From a virus, in the IMG/VR virus record IMGVR_UViG_3300015265_000010, positions 1-35,701 of that record: DNA of 35,701 nt; one strand, 5' to 3'. Under the pieces are notes generated by a model, which was not told the DNA's origin, made no database searches, and was given only the letters and a program-made list of their open reading frames with translations. Positions 9,257 to 15,767 of the stretch are shown piece after piece; positions within the stretch are counted from its first letter, which is position 1; each line of letters begins with the position of its first letter. The translations under genes and the position numbers were made by a program.

Positions 9257-9727
9257 ATGACATACCCAAAAGCCGCCGTAGCGGCCGCCTTCCAACTGTT
9301 GCCGGCGAAGATGGATTCGCGCGTGGCCCGGGTGATCCATGCCGCGATCGGCTATCAGGAGTCCAAGTACAAGGTGCGCATCCAGAGCGGAAATGGCCCT
9401 GCGCGTTCGTATTGGCAGTTTGAGAACGGCAGGCTGTCAGGCATCAACGGCGTGCTGAACCACAAAGCCACCGCCGCCCTGGCGAAAACCGTGTGCGCTG
9501 CCTGCGGGGTCGACCCGGAGCGCATGGCAGTGTGGAAGGCCATGGCGACCGACGACGTGCTGGGCGCCGCCTTTGCCCGCCTGCTGATGTACACCGACCC
9601 GTTGCCGCTCCCAGACAACGCGGCAGCGGCGTGGGAGATGTACGCGGAACGGCTTTGGCGCCCGGGCAGGCCGCATCCGGATACGTGGCCCGATTCGTGG
9701 GCCTTTGGCCTGGAGTGCGTGCAATGA
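9257..9727 (+). CDS. Putative endolysin, lysozyme-like fold (156 aa)
   Basis: The start at 9257 has CGGAG eight bases upstream; a GTG at 9224 inside the tailspike gene is possible but less likely. Residues 31-60 contain QESKYKVR followed by GPARSYWQFE, which resembles the Glu-Ser and G-x-x-Q signature of transglycosylase/lysozyme-like domains. The gene overlaps the following 3TM holin gene as ATGA, a classic holin-endolysin pairing. No signal peptide is visible, so export through the holin is expected. The enzyme role is inferred from this weak motif and the neighbour. Confidence 0.55.
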   Translation: MTYPKAAVAAAFQLLPAKMDSRVARVIHAAIGYQESKYKVRIQSGNGPARSYWQFENGRLSGINGVLNHKATAALAKTVCAACGVDPERMAVWKAMATDDVLGAAFARLLMYTDPLPLPDNAAAAWEMYAERLWRPGRPHPDTWPDSWAFGLECVQ

Positions 9728-10323
9728 ACTGGTCAGACATCGGCAGCATGGTGGGACGTGCCGCGCCAATCGTGGGCACCCTGCTGGGAGGCCCCGCTGG
9801 CGCTGCTGTAGGCGCGCTGGTCGCGAACGCACTGAACGTATCGAATAACCCGGAGGCGGTCAATGCAGCGCTGGTGGCGAGCCCTGAGGCACTGGTGCGC
9901 ATCACTGAGCTGCAAACCAATGCGCGGGTGCAACTTGAGCAGCTGGCGGTGCAGATCGAGACGGTGCGGATTCAGGCGGCGGGTGCGCAGTACTCGGCCG
10001 AGGCCGCTGACCGGGATAGCGCCAGACAGTTGGCGTCGAAGCAGCCCAACGACATCGTCCGGCCGATGCTGACCTTCATCATGCTCGGCGGCTCGCTGTT
10101 CGTGGTGGTGTCGGTACTGATCGGCTGGGCCAATGATGCGATCACCAACCCCACGGCGGCGCTGACCGTGGGCACGGTGCTGGGGCTGTGGCTGGGCATG
10201 ACGAAGGAGGTGATGGGCTTCTGGTTCGGGATGACCAAGGAATCACAGAAGCAATCGGCGGTGATCACTGATTTCGCCGTTGCCCCCGGGACGGTCACCA
10301 AGCCAGACAAGGCTACAAGCTGA
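9724..10323 (+). CDS. 3TM-type holin (199 aa)
   Basis: The N-terminal 30 residues are Gly/Ala-rich and hydrophobic (APIVGTLLGGPAGAAVGALV). A charged helical middle follows, and two membrane segments lie near residues 113-135 and 140-160. This layout matches the 'holin of 3TMs' family. Holins form holes in the inner membrane and release endolysin. The start overlaps the endolysin stop. The gene is last in the rightward arm and is followed at once by a strong terminator. Confidence 0.7.
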   Translation: MNWSDIGSMVGRAAPIVGTLLGGPAGAAVGALVANALNVSNNPEAVNAALVASPEALVRITELQTNARVQLEQLAVQIETVRIQAAGAQYSAEAADRDSARQLASKQPNDIVRPMLTFIMLGGSLFVVVSVLIGWANDAITNPTAALTVGTVLGLWLGMTKEVMGFWFGMTKESQKQSAVITDFAVAPGTVTKPDKATS

Positions 10324-10330
10324 AATGAAG

Positions 10331-10357
10331 AAGGCCGGCATTGCGCCGGCCTTTTTT
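10331..10357 (+). terminator. Rho-independent terminator between convergent arms
   Basis: A perfect nine-base stem AAGGCCGGC/GCCGGCCTT encloses a five-base loop and runs into T6. It ends the virion/lysis transcript eight bases after the holin stop. It also lies directly behind the last leftward gene, whose stop codon sits in the T run, so it may stop leftward transcription too, though the leftward U tract is interrupted. Confidence 0.9.
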
Positions 10358-10508
10358 ATGCGAGTTTCACCCGATTCAGCTTGCCGCACACCGTACAGCG
10401 CTGGGTGATCAGCGCGCCAATCACCTTGTTATCACAGCGCCGGACCATGTCCTGATACCCGTAGCTTTCCCACTTGTGGCCAAGCAAGCAGCGCCAGGAA
10501 ATGCTCAT
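10356..10508 (-). CDS. Small CxxC-containing protein (50 aa)
   Basis: The protein starts MSISWRCLLGHKWESYGYQ and ends with TQRCTVCGKLNRVKLA. Cys-7, His-11 and the pair in CTVC could bind one zinc ion, as in small zinc-ribbon phage proteins. The start overlaps the preceding 22-residue frame as ATGA. The last codon abuts the terminator. Function unknown; codon usage and the metal-binding pattern support a real gene. Confidence 0.6.
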   Translation of the reverse strand: MSISWRCLLGHKWESYGYQDMVRRCDNKVIGALITQRCTVCGKLNRVKLA

Positions 10509-10573
10509 GTCTTAGGCCCCTTGTGGATCTGGTACAGCATGAACAGCGCGGCGGGGATCAGTAGCAGGATCAT
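10505..10573 (-). CDS. Tiny membrane peptide (22 aa)
   Basis: A frame of 22 residues, MILLLIPAALFMLYQIHKGP plus two, is almost entirely one hydrophobic helix with a basic tail. AGGTGA lies seven to eight bases before the ATG, and both ends overlap neighbouring frames by ATGA. A short inner-membrane peptide is plausible. It is too small to assign a role, and chance cannot be ruled out. Confidence 0.4.
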   Translation of the reverse strand: MILLLIPAALFMLYQIHKGPKT

Positions 10574-10683
10574 TTGGTCACCTGCTTGCGGTAGCCGGCG
10601 TCGTACATTGCATATGCGGCTGTTCTAGGCTCATCAACGTGACGAACAAGCGCCTCAGCAATATCGTCAACGGCACTCTCCCG
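10570..10683 (-). pseudogene. In-frame C-terminal remainder of the preceding gene after an amber codon
   Basis: Directly after the TAG the same frame continues for 37 residues, starting RESAVDDIAEALVRHV and ending DAGYRKQVTK, then TGA. The tail looks like a normal protein end, and its stop overlaps the next small frame by ATGA, exactly as an intact gene would. A single change from GAG (Glu) or another one-base neighbour to TAG explains the break. Alternatives are readthrough, a suppressor host or a base-calling error. Confidence 0.65.
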
Positions 10684-11067
10684 CTATTCCGCCGCGATCT
10701 GCTCTGGCGTGCGTATAGGGCGGAACTCATGCTGATCAGTTTGCCCCCACCGTCCATCTTCCATGTCGAACATCACCGTTTTGCCGCGGACTGCAAACAC
10801 GGTCACCTTGTTCCACTTAAGGTAATGGCTCATGCAGCCCTTCACTTCGCACACCGTCCCAACTGGCGGCAGGCCTTCGCCGGTCCATGGGGTTGCCGGC
10901 GCGGTATAGCCTGGATGTTCGGAAACAAGAGTTAAAGCCCCCATCCTCCAGTCAACATTTCGCCAAAACCCCTCGTAAAACCACCAGCACCCTTTTTCGA
11001 ATTTGCGAAATCCCTTGTCGCCACATCCGGCTTCGATGAACTGTGTACCTTCAGGAATCTTTCTCAT
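10684..11067 (-). CDS. Hypothetical phage protein, ended early by an amber codon (127 aa)
   Basis: The protein is rich in Trp, Gly and aromatic residues (KGCWWFYEGFWRNVDW) and ends EFRPIRTPEQIAAE before TAG at 10684-10686. Proteins with a TPEQIAAE-type segment are frequent in Pseudomonas and related phages and usually continue with a short helical C-terminus. Here that C-terminus is still encoded in the same frame after the amber codon. The start overlaps the upstream stop as ATGA. Function unknown. See the separate entry for the remainder. Confidence 0.7.
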   Translation of the reverse strand: MRKIPEGTQFIEAGCGDKGFRKFEKGCWWFYEGFWRNVDWRMGALTLVSEHPGYTAPATPWTGEGLPPVGTVCEVKGCMSHYLKWNKVTVFAVRGKTVMFDMEDGRWGQTDQHEFRPIRTPEQIAAE

Positions 11068-11333
11068 GCCATCACCTTCTGGCTATCGGCCAATGCCTTG
11101 TTGAGGTTGTCGAGGATGCCCGCCAAGCTCGGCTCAGGCTCTTGCACGATCTTCACGCCCTGCACCAGCCGGATCACCGAACGGATACCCGCTTGCTGCG
11201 CCGGCGGCTTATTGCCAAGCGAGCGCTTGAGGTTCTCGATGATCGGCTCAATGCTCAGATTGCTCGGCGCGGTTTCGAACATCTCGCGGGCGAAGCTCTG
11301 GCCAAGGCGGTAGTTGTAGAGGTCGGGTTTCAT
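11064..11333 (-). CDS. Hypothetical protein (89 aa)
   Basis: A mostly helical protein with no Cys and no motif I recognise. The middle is basic (NLKRSLGNKPPAQQAGIRSVIR) and the C-terminus is an amphipathic helix (LAGILDNLNKALADSQKV). The start is preceded by a copy of the repeated start cassette described separately (11330-11355). It is the second gene of the small operon led by the ribbon-helix-helix protein. Confidence 0.65.
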   Translation of the reverse strand: MKPDLYNYRLGQSFAREMFETAPSNLSIEPIIENLKRSLGNKPPAQQAGIRSVIRLVQGVKIVQEPEPSLAGILDNLNKALADSQKVMA

Positions 11334-11355
11334 TGGTCTGTTTCCTCGGTTTGGT
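11330..11355 (-). repeat. Start-site cassette, copy 1
   Basis: On the minus strand this reads ACCAAACCGAGG, then AAACA, then GACCAATGA, and includes the start codon of the 89-residue gene. It shares the CCAAnACCGAG block, the purine-rich spacer and GACCA(A)TGA with four other copies at 20191-20217 (minus) and 23465-23491, 24371-24395 and 27152-27178 (plus). Confidence 0.75.
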
Positions 11356-11357
11356 GG

Positions 11358-11570
11358 TTACTTGGCGCTTTTCGTCATGGCCTTCTCGGCCAGATCCAGC
11401 ACGTAATCAATGCGTGCGCCACGATCTAGCTTTTCCTGAATCGCCACCTGCACCCAAGTATTCATGGTCGAATGCTCTTTAGCAGCGGCCTCTTGGGCCT
11501 TTTGGCGCATTTCCTTGTCATCGAAGCGGATCATGTATTTGTCGCGCTCGATGGATTGAACTCTGGTCAT
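11358..11570 (-). CDS. Ribbon-helix-helix (Arc-like) DNA-binding protein (70 aa)
   Basis: Residues 12-52 fit an Arc-type ribbon-helix-helix: a strand KYMIRFDDKEM, a helix RQKAQEAAAKEH, a turn and a second helix NTWVQVAIQEKLDRG. Such dimers insert the strand into the major groove of an operator. The ATG at 11570 has AGGAG seven bases upstream and is preferred over a TTG at 11600. A near-consensus promoter lies 30 bases upstream. The protein probably regulates its own small operon, as Arc and Mnt relatives do. Confidence 0.75.
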   Translation of the reverse strand: MTRVQSIERDKYMIRFDDKEMRQKAQEAAAKEHSTMNTWVQVAIQEKLDRGARIDYVLDLAEKAMTKSAK

Positions 11571-11599
11571 TGGCTGGCTCCTGCGTTGTTGGTTTGGCA

Positions 11600-11628
11600 A
11601 TCATAATGCCATATCGGCGTGGTGGCAA
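11600..11628 (-). promoter_or_regulatory. Sigma70-type promoter for the ribbon-helix-helix operon
   Basis: On the minus strand TTGCCA (11628-11623) and TATGAT (11605-11600) are separated by exactly 17 bases. The start codon lies 30 bases further on. An inverted TGCCA/TGGCA pair with an 11-base centre lies across the -35 and spacer and could be the operator of the protein encoded downstream. Confidence 0.75.
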
Positions 11629-11645
11629 TAATAAAGCACAAAAAG

Positions 11646-11670
11646 AAAAGCCCGGCACAATGGCCGGGCT
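11646..11670 (-). terminator. Rho-independent terminator after the FtsK-gamma-like gene
   Basis: Read leftward, AGCCCGGC and GCCGGGCT form a perfect eight-base stem with a six-base loop, followed by TTTCTTTTT. It separates the recombination operon from the ribbon-helix-helix unit, which explains why that unit needs its own promoter. Confidence 0.85.
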
Positions 11671-11688
11671 CCGGTGTTGCTTCAGGAG

Positions 11689-12651
11689 TTACGCTTGCGG
11701 CAGGGTCAGCACGTCGCGCAGGCCTTCCGGGCTTGGTGGCGAGACAATGCCGTCCTCTTCCATCGCCATCAGTGCCTGCTCGATCAGGTTATCGTCGTCG
11801 CCGTAGATCTTGCGCATAACCGAGTCGTCGGCGGATGTCGCCTGAATCACTTCACGGCAGGCGGTGGCGTACATCACTGCAAGGGTGGCGGCGTCGAAGG
11901 TCGGGAGATCAGCAGCTCCCGACGGCTTGCTGCGCACCAGCTCGTACTGGCCCTTCTCGTCGGTGCCGACCCAGACCACCAGGCCTTCCTTGGCCAGTAC
12001 TTCCAGAATCGCGTTGGCGCGCTCATAGCCGCACTTCAGCAGGTTCTGCAAGCCAGCGATTGAACTGTTTTGCTGGATAGTCACGAAGTCGCGGGCATCG
12101 TTCAGCTGTTTCGCTGGGATCTCGATGTCCTTCTTCGGGCCTTTGCCTTTCGGCTCCTTCACGGTGGAGGCCTTGGCTGGCTTCGATGGTTCGTCATCCA
12201 GCGGAAGCGACTTCTGGTCCTTTTCCGCCTGATGGGCGCTCATGCCTTCGGAGTAGCTGTTCGGGTACAGCACGATCAGGATCGACGACTTGTCGTGCGC
12301 CTTGTCCGTCAGAACGTGGCGGTTCGGCTCGTCGCCGTCGATGATCATGGTGGCGGTCAACTTGCCGTCGATCTTGAGCGCCTTCAGCGTGGCGCCGACA
12401 GTCTCGACGCCGTTGGCATTGATCACCCGGCACGCGGTGGCGGTGATCTTCTTCAGCTCGGAGCCGAGTTCGGAAATCACCGAATCCTGTTCCTGCTCGC
12501 TGAGCTTGTTAAACGCCACTTCGCGCTTACGCATGAAACCAAGAACCACCTCGGTGATGTCGTGGTTCATCAGTTCAGAGGCAACTTCCATCGGGCTCAG
12601 GCCGTCTTTTTTGGCAGCGGATACAATGGCTTTCTGTGCGGAGTTCATCAT
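11689..12651 (-). CDS. Protein with FtsK-gamma-like winged-helix repeats (320 aa)
   Basis: Residues 183-228 (QLNDARDFVTIQ ... CGYERANAILEVLAKEGLV) closely follow the pattern of the FtsK gamma winged helix, the domain that reads oriented KOPS sites on the host chromosome. A second, more divergent copy lies at about 256-316 (DNLIEQALMAMEEDGIVSPP). The first 130 residues are a separate domain I do not recognise. A charged Lys/Pro/Glu linker (150-180) joins them. There is no ATPase motor. The gene is last in the recombination operon, with AAGGA eight bases before the ATG. DNA binding is likely; its purpose is unknown. Confidence 0.65.
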   Translation of the reverse strand: MMNSAQKAIVSAAKKDGLSPMEVASELMNHDITEVVLGFMRKREVAFNKLSEQEQDSVISELGSELKKITATACRVINANGVETVGATLKALKIDGKLTATMIIDGDEPNRHVLTDKAHDKSSILIVLYPNSYSEGMSAHQAEKDQKSLPLDDEPSKPAKASTVKEPKGKGPKKDIEIPAKQLNDARDFVTIQQNSSIAGLQNLLKCGYERANAILEVLAKEGLVVWVGTDEKGQYELVRSKPSGAADLPTFDAATLAVMYATACREVIQATSADDSVMRKIYGDDDNLIEQALMAMEEDGIVSPPSPEGLRDVLTLPQA

Positions 12652-12672
12652 CTGGTCTTTCCTTTTGGTTGA

Positions 12673-12972
12673 TTAAAGTTTTACAAGTCCTTCCCGGACC
12701 AGGGTGTCTAGGGTGCGGAAGCAGCCTTCCGCGTGCATCAATCGAAGTTCGTCTTGCGTGAAATCGGTTTTGCTTCGACCGTCTATTGCTGAGTGGCACC
12801 CGTCGCACGCCCAGGCCCCCTGTAGATCGTTTGGCTTGTAACCAGTGCCGCAGGTGCCAGCCAGTCGGTAATGCGCCAGCACGACGGTCTCGGGGTTGCC
12901 GTTGCAGATGCCGGGGATGCGCACCATGCAATCGCGTCCGCGTGCTGCTTTGGTGATTCGGTTCTGGCTCAT
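12673..12972 (-). CDS. YbcO-like putative nuclease (DUF1364 family, 99 aa)
   Basis: The sequence VRIPGICNGNPETVVLAHYR and AWACDGCHSAIDGR match the YbcO family of lambdoid phages, a zinc-binding HNH-like fold. Probable metal ligands or active-site residues are C15, C23, H34, C56, C59 and H60. YbcO-type genes sit in the nin-like regions of phages with recombination functions, as here beside ninB. The start overlaps the methyltransferase stop as ATGA. The family is recognisable; the nuclease activity is presumed. Confidence 0.8.
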   Translation of the reverse strand: MSQNRITKAARGRDCMVRIPGICNGNPETVVLAHYRLAGTCGTGYKPNDLQGAWACDGCHSAIDGRSKTDFTQDELRLMHAEGCFRTLDTLVREGLVKL

Positions 12973-14105
12973 GATTTATTGCCTTGGCAGTCTTTTAATA
13001 AATCCATCTGCGACCTTCCGTTGATTCTTTCTGCCGCAATTCGGCGCTCAGCCATGGACGCATAGTCGGGATTGAGTTCGCACAGGATCGACTTGCGTCC
13101 CTCCTGCATGGCGACTACCGCTGTGGTACCGGCACCGCCGAACGGGTCAATCACTATTCCGCCGCGTGGCGCTCCAGCCAAAACGCATGGCCGGATCAGG
13201 TCTGGCGGGAAGGTAGCGAAGTGGGCACCCTTGAAACTGTGGGTTGCCACGGTCCACACACTGCGCTTGTTCCTCGTCGCGGTGTCCCATGTTCTTTCCT
13301 TTCGGTCAGGCCGGTGCGTACCTTTGTTCTGACCCGGGATAACCTGCTCTCGCTTCGAGTCCTCTCGCTTGAAACTATCGCGCCGAGCACGCTCCGCACC
13401 TTCTTTGTGAAAAGCGCCGTGGGCACCGTCACCGGTTGAGGTATCCCAGCCGGTAGGTACCGTTGCCCGCGGCTTCGTCACGGCGTCGAATCCGTGACCG
13501 AAACCGACACCGGTGGGCGTGGCGCCATAAATCGCCGGCTCGCGTATCGCCTCCATGTCGCAGTGGTACCGCCGCGACTTGCTGAGCAGGAAGATGTATT
13601 CGTGGGCCTTTGTGCACCGGTCCCGCGTCGACTCAGGCATCGGATTCGGCTTGTGCCAGATGATGTCCTGTCGCAGGTACCACCCATCATCCTGCAGCGC
13701 GAAAGCCAGCCGCCAAGGCATTCCCATCAGGTCCTTCGGTTTGTACTCGGCATGGGTGGTGGCTTTCGCCTTCCGCTGCGAGGACATTACTTGGCGCTGG
13801 CTGATCGTGGAGACTCCTACTCCCATATTGTCACGGCCATGTGCGCCCCAGCTGCCGGCGTAGCTGTCGCCCATGTTCACCCATGCGGTACCGTCATCGC
13901 GGAGTACTCGACGCACTTCGCGGAAAACTTCAACCAAACGGCTGATGAACTCGGCAGGCGTTTGCTCGAGGCCGATCTGCCCATCGACGCCGTAATCCCG
14001 CAAACCGAAGTAGGGCGGGCTGGTGACACAGGTTTGCACTGACTGGTCAGGCAAGGTCCGCATCATGTCGATGCAGTCACCGACCATAATTTTATGATCC
14101 TTCAA
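12969..14105 (-). CDS. Site-specific DNA methyltransferase (probably N4-cytosine or N6-adenine)
   Basis: From a TTG start the protein has 378 residues. It has the catalytic motif TSPPYFGLRDY at 28-38 and the AdoMet-binding motif DPFGGAGTT at 320-328, so catalytic precedes binding motif as in the beta class. The SPPY form favours N4-cytosine but does not exclude N6-adenine. TTG at 14105 overlaps the ninB stop (TTGA) with GGGAGG eight bases upstream; ATG at 14087 and a longer ATG start at 14138 are alternatives. No restriction enzyme is adjacent, so self-protection against host restriction is the likely role. Confidence 0.88.
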   Translation of the reverse strand: MKDHKIMVGDCIDMMRTLPDQSVQTCVTSPPYFGLRDYGVDGQIGLEQTPAEFISRLVEVFREVRRVLRDDGTAWVNMGDSYAGSWGAHGRDNMGVGVSTISQRQVMSSQRKAKATTHAEYKPKDLMGMPWRLAFALQDDGWYLRQDIIWHKPNPMPESTRDRCTKAHEYIFLLSKSRRYHCDMEAIREPAIYGATPTGVGFGHGFDAVTKPRATVPTGWDTSTGDGAHGAFHKEGAERARRDSFKREDSKREQVIPGQNKGTHRPDRKERTWDTATRNKRSVWTVATHSFKGAHFATFPPDLIRPCVLAGAPRGGIVIDPFGGAGTTAVVAMQEGRKSILCELNPDYASMAERRIAAERINGRSQMDLLKDCQGNKS

Positions 14106-14515
14106 TATCTTCCCTCCCAGTGATCGATCTGCGTCCATTTCACGTCGTGTTCAGCGCCGAAAGCCTGAACCCATTCGATCAGCTCGGCGCATTTCTTCAT
14201 GCTGAGCTTTGAGGTTGGCTCGTACAGCACGTCGATGCCGTTACCGTCGATGGCCGGGATCATCTGGATGGTGCTGCCGCGCTCACGCAGCCATGCAGCC
14301 ATGCACAAGCGCTTCCAGATCGTGACATCCCACTTCATCCCGGCGTGTTCCACCTGGCGGGCGATGTCGGCCAAGCAGGCGTGCAGCTTCTTGTTCTGCT
14401 CGACGCTACGGTCCTCGCCAACAATGGTCACCTTCTTCGGCTTGGTCAGGTCCACGCCGGTCAGGTATCCGATCAGGCGATTACGGTCAGATTCGGTGAC
14501 CAGCTTGAAGTCCAT
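14102..14515 (-). CDS. ninB: NinB/Orf-family recombination protein
   Basis: A 137-residue protein matching the lambda NinB (Orf) family, with RSVEQNKKLHACLADIARQ, a central WKRLCMAAWLRE helix and a C-terminal LIEWVQAFGAEHDVKW. Lambda Orf binds single-stranded DNA and SSB and helps load annealing proteins in place of RecFOR. Its position next to a probable annealing protein and a Gp157-like gene fits that role. Length is close to that of lambda Orf (146 residues). Confidence 0.88.
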   Translation of the reverse strand: MDFKLVTESDRNRLIGYLTGVDLTKPKKVTIVGEDRSVEQNKKLHACLADIARQVEHAGMKWDVTIWKRLCMAAWLRERGSTIQMIPAIDGNGIDVLYEPTSKLSMKKCAELIEWVQAFGAEHDVKWTQIDHWEGRY

Positions 14516-14523
14516 GACTCACC

Positions 14524-15021
14524 TCACTTAATGCTGATCGACGACTTGCCGGTTTCACTGTGCGCGCCGGGGATTTCCTTACCTTCCTTGATCGCCTTGG
14601 CAATCTCAGCTTTCATCGGCGTGGTAGTGACCTTGGTGTTCATGTACTCATCCGGGATCTGTGCTTCCTCATCGATCACTACGATGGGCTTGCCTTTACC
14701 CAGGGTGATGGTGAACAGCGGGTGGGTAATTTTGGTGATGCCCGAGGCTTCCATGTTGGTGCGCAGGTATTCCTTCAGCGAGTCCTTGCGATTTTGCAGG
14801 ATGCGCTTGCGCTCGCTCAGGCGGTCAATCTGCGCCTGAATCGCGTCAAGATCACCGTCCATGTTCAGGGTGACCATGGCCAAGGCCTTGCCCTTCTCCT
14901 GAAACTCGCCCTCGATGCCTTCCATGGTGTCTTTCAGGGCGACGATCAGTTCGTCATCACCAGCGTCGGCCAGCTTGGCCAGCTCCTGATACTGCTTGCT
15001 GATTTCGTAGAGGGCGGTCAT
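14524..15021 (-). CDS. Gp157-family protein (165 aa)
   Basis: The first 95 residues are strongly helical, probably coiled coil (QAQIDRLSERKRILQNRKDS). A compact beta-rich end follows with PLFTITLGKGKPIVVIDEEA and IPDEYM. This pairing is the hallmark of the siphovirus Gp157 family. Members occur beside phage recombination genes and have been linked to phage resistance in Streptococcus, but the biochemical role is unclear. The start overlaps the upstream stop as ATGA. Confidence 0.8.
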   Translation of the reverse strand: MTALYEISKQYQELAKLADAGDDELIVALKDTMEGIEGEFQEKGKALAMVTLNMDGDLDAIQAQIDRLSERKRILQNRKDSLKEYLRTNMEASGITKITHPLFTITLGKGKPIVVIDEEAQIPDEYMNTKVTTTPMKAEIAKAIKEGKEIPGAHSETGKSSISIK

Positions 15022-15767
15022 TGGGCTTGCTCCTGATTGGTTGGCGCTGGCTCTTCAAAGCGCGCCTGCTGCTCGGTGTATTCGCGGGTGATACGGGTCA
15101 CCGCCGTGGTGTCCTTGCGAGCCGCCAGCCGGCGCACCGCGACGTCGTGGAAGGCCTTCAGTTCGTTCTTGGTCCTTGCCGTCTGCAGCGACTCGATCAC
15201 CGACTTGATGAAATCCAAGCGCTCCTGCTTCTGGCGTTCTTCTTCAGCAATCTTGTCTTCTGCACTCTCGACGCGCTCCCCGTCCTTCAGCTGGCTGACA
15301 TATTCAGCATCATCAAACAGCCCAAGGAACACGTCGGCACTGAAGCCCAGCATGGACAGGGATTTCTTAATGGCGTCTGTCAGCGACTTCTTTGGAGCTT
15401 CCGGATCAGTGCTGGTGCCGTATGTTGATTTGTAGAGGTACTTGGTGCAGCCGTACTGTTCAAACTGCCCGCGCTTGCCGTCGATCTCTGCCCAAAACAG
15501 GATCTTCACCGTATGGTTCAGCGCGTGGCCGAGGCTGAGGCGCTTGTCGCCTTCGCCGGAAAAGATCTCAGCTCCCGGGTCATAACGCTCTTCCAGTACC
15601 GTCCAGCCGAAGCCGAAGCCGGCCGGACCGAACACCTCGGTGGCCTTCATGATCATCGCCGTGCCGTTCAGGCTGGTGATGTTCTGGCCATCGACCTTGG
15701 CGGCCTTGGTGTACTTGGTTTCAGTGGTGCTTACCTGATCCCAGATCTTCATGTTGGGGTTGGTCAT
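15018..15767 (-). CDS. Probable single-strand DNA annealing protein (Rad52/ERF-like, 249 aa)
   Basis: The first 160 residues carry a pattern seen in phage annealing proteins: ITSLNGTAMIMKATEVFGPAGFGFGW near the N-terminus and KKSLTDAIKKSLSMLGFSADVFLGLFDD around residue 130-155. The C-terminal 90 residues are a charged helix ending in a Gln/Pro/Glu tail, often used to contact SSB. ATG at 15767 is in the TAATG overlap with the upstream gene and has GGAG nine bases before it. Adjacent ninB and Gp157 genes support recombination. The exact superfamily was not checked by search. Confidence 0.6.
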   Translation of the reverse strand: MTNPNMKIWDQVSTTETKYTKAAKVDGQNITSLNGTAMIMKATEVFGPAGFGFGWTVLEERYDPGAEIFSGEGDKRLSLGHALNHTVKILFWAEIDGKRGQFEQYGCTKYLYKSTYGTSTDPEAPKKSLTDAIKKSLSMLGFSADVFLGLFDDAEYVSQLKDGERVESAEDKIAEEERQKQERLDFIKSVIESLQTARTKNELKAFHDVAVRRLAARKDTTAVTRITREYTEQQARFEEPAPTNQEQAQ

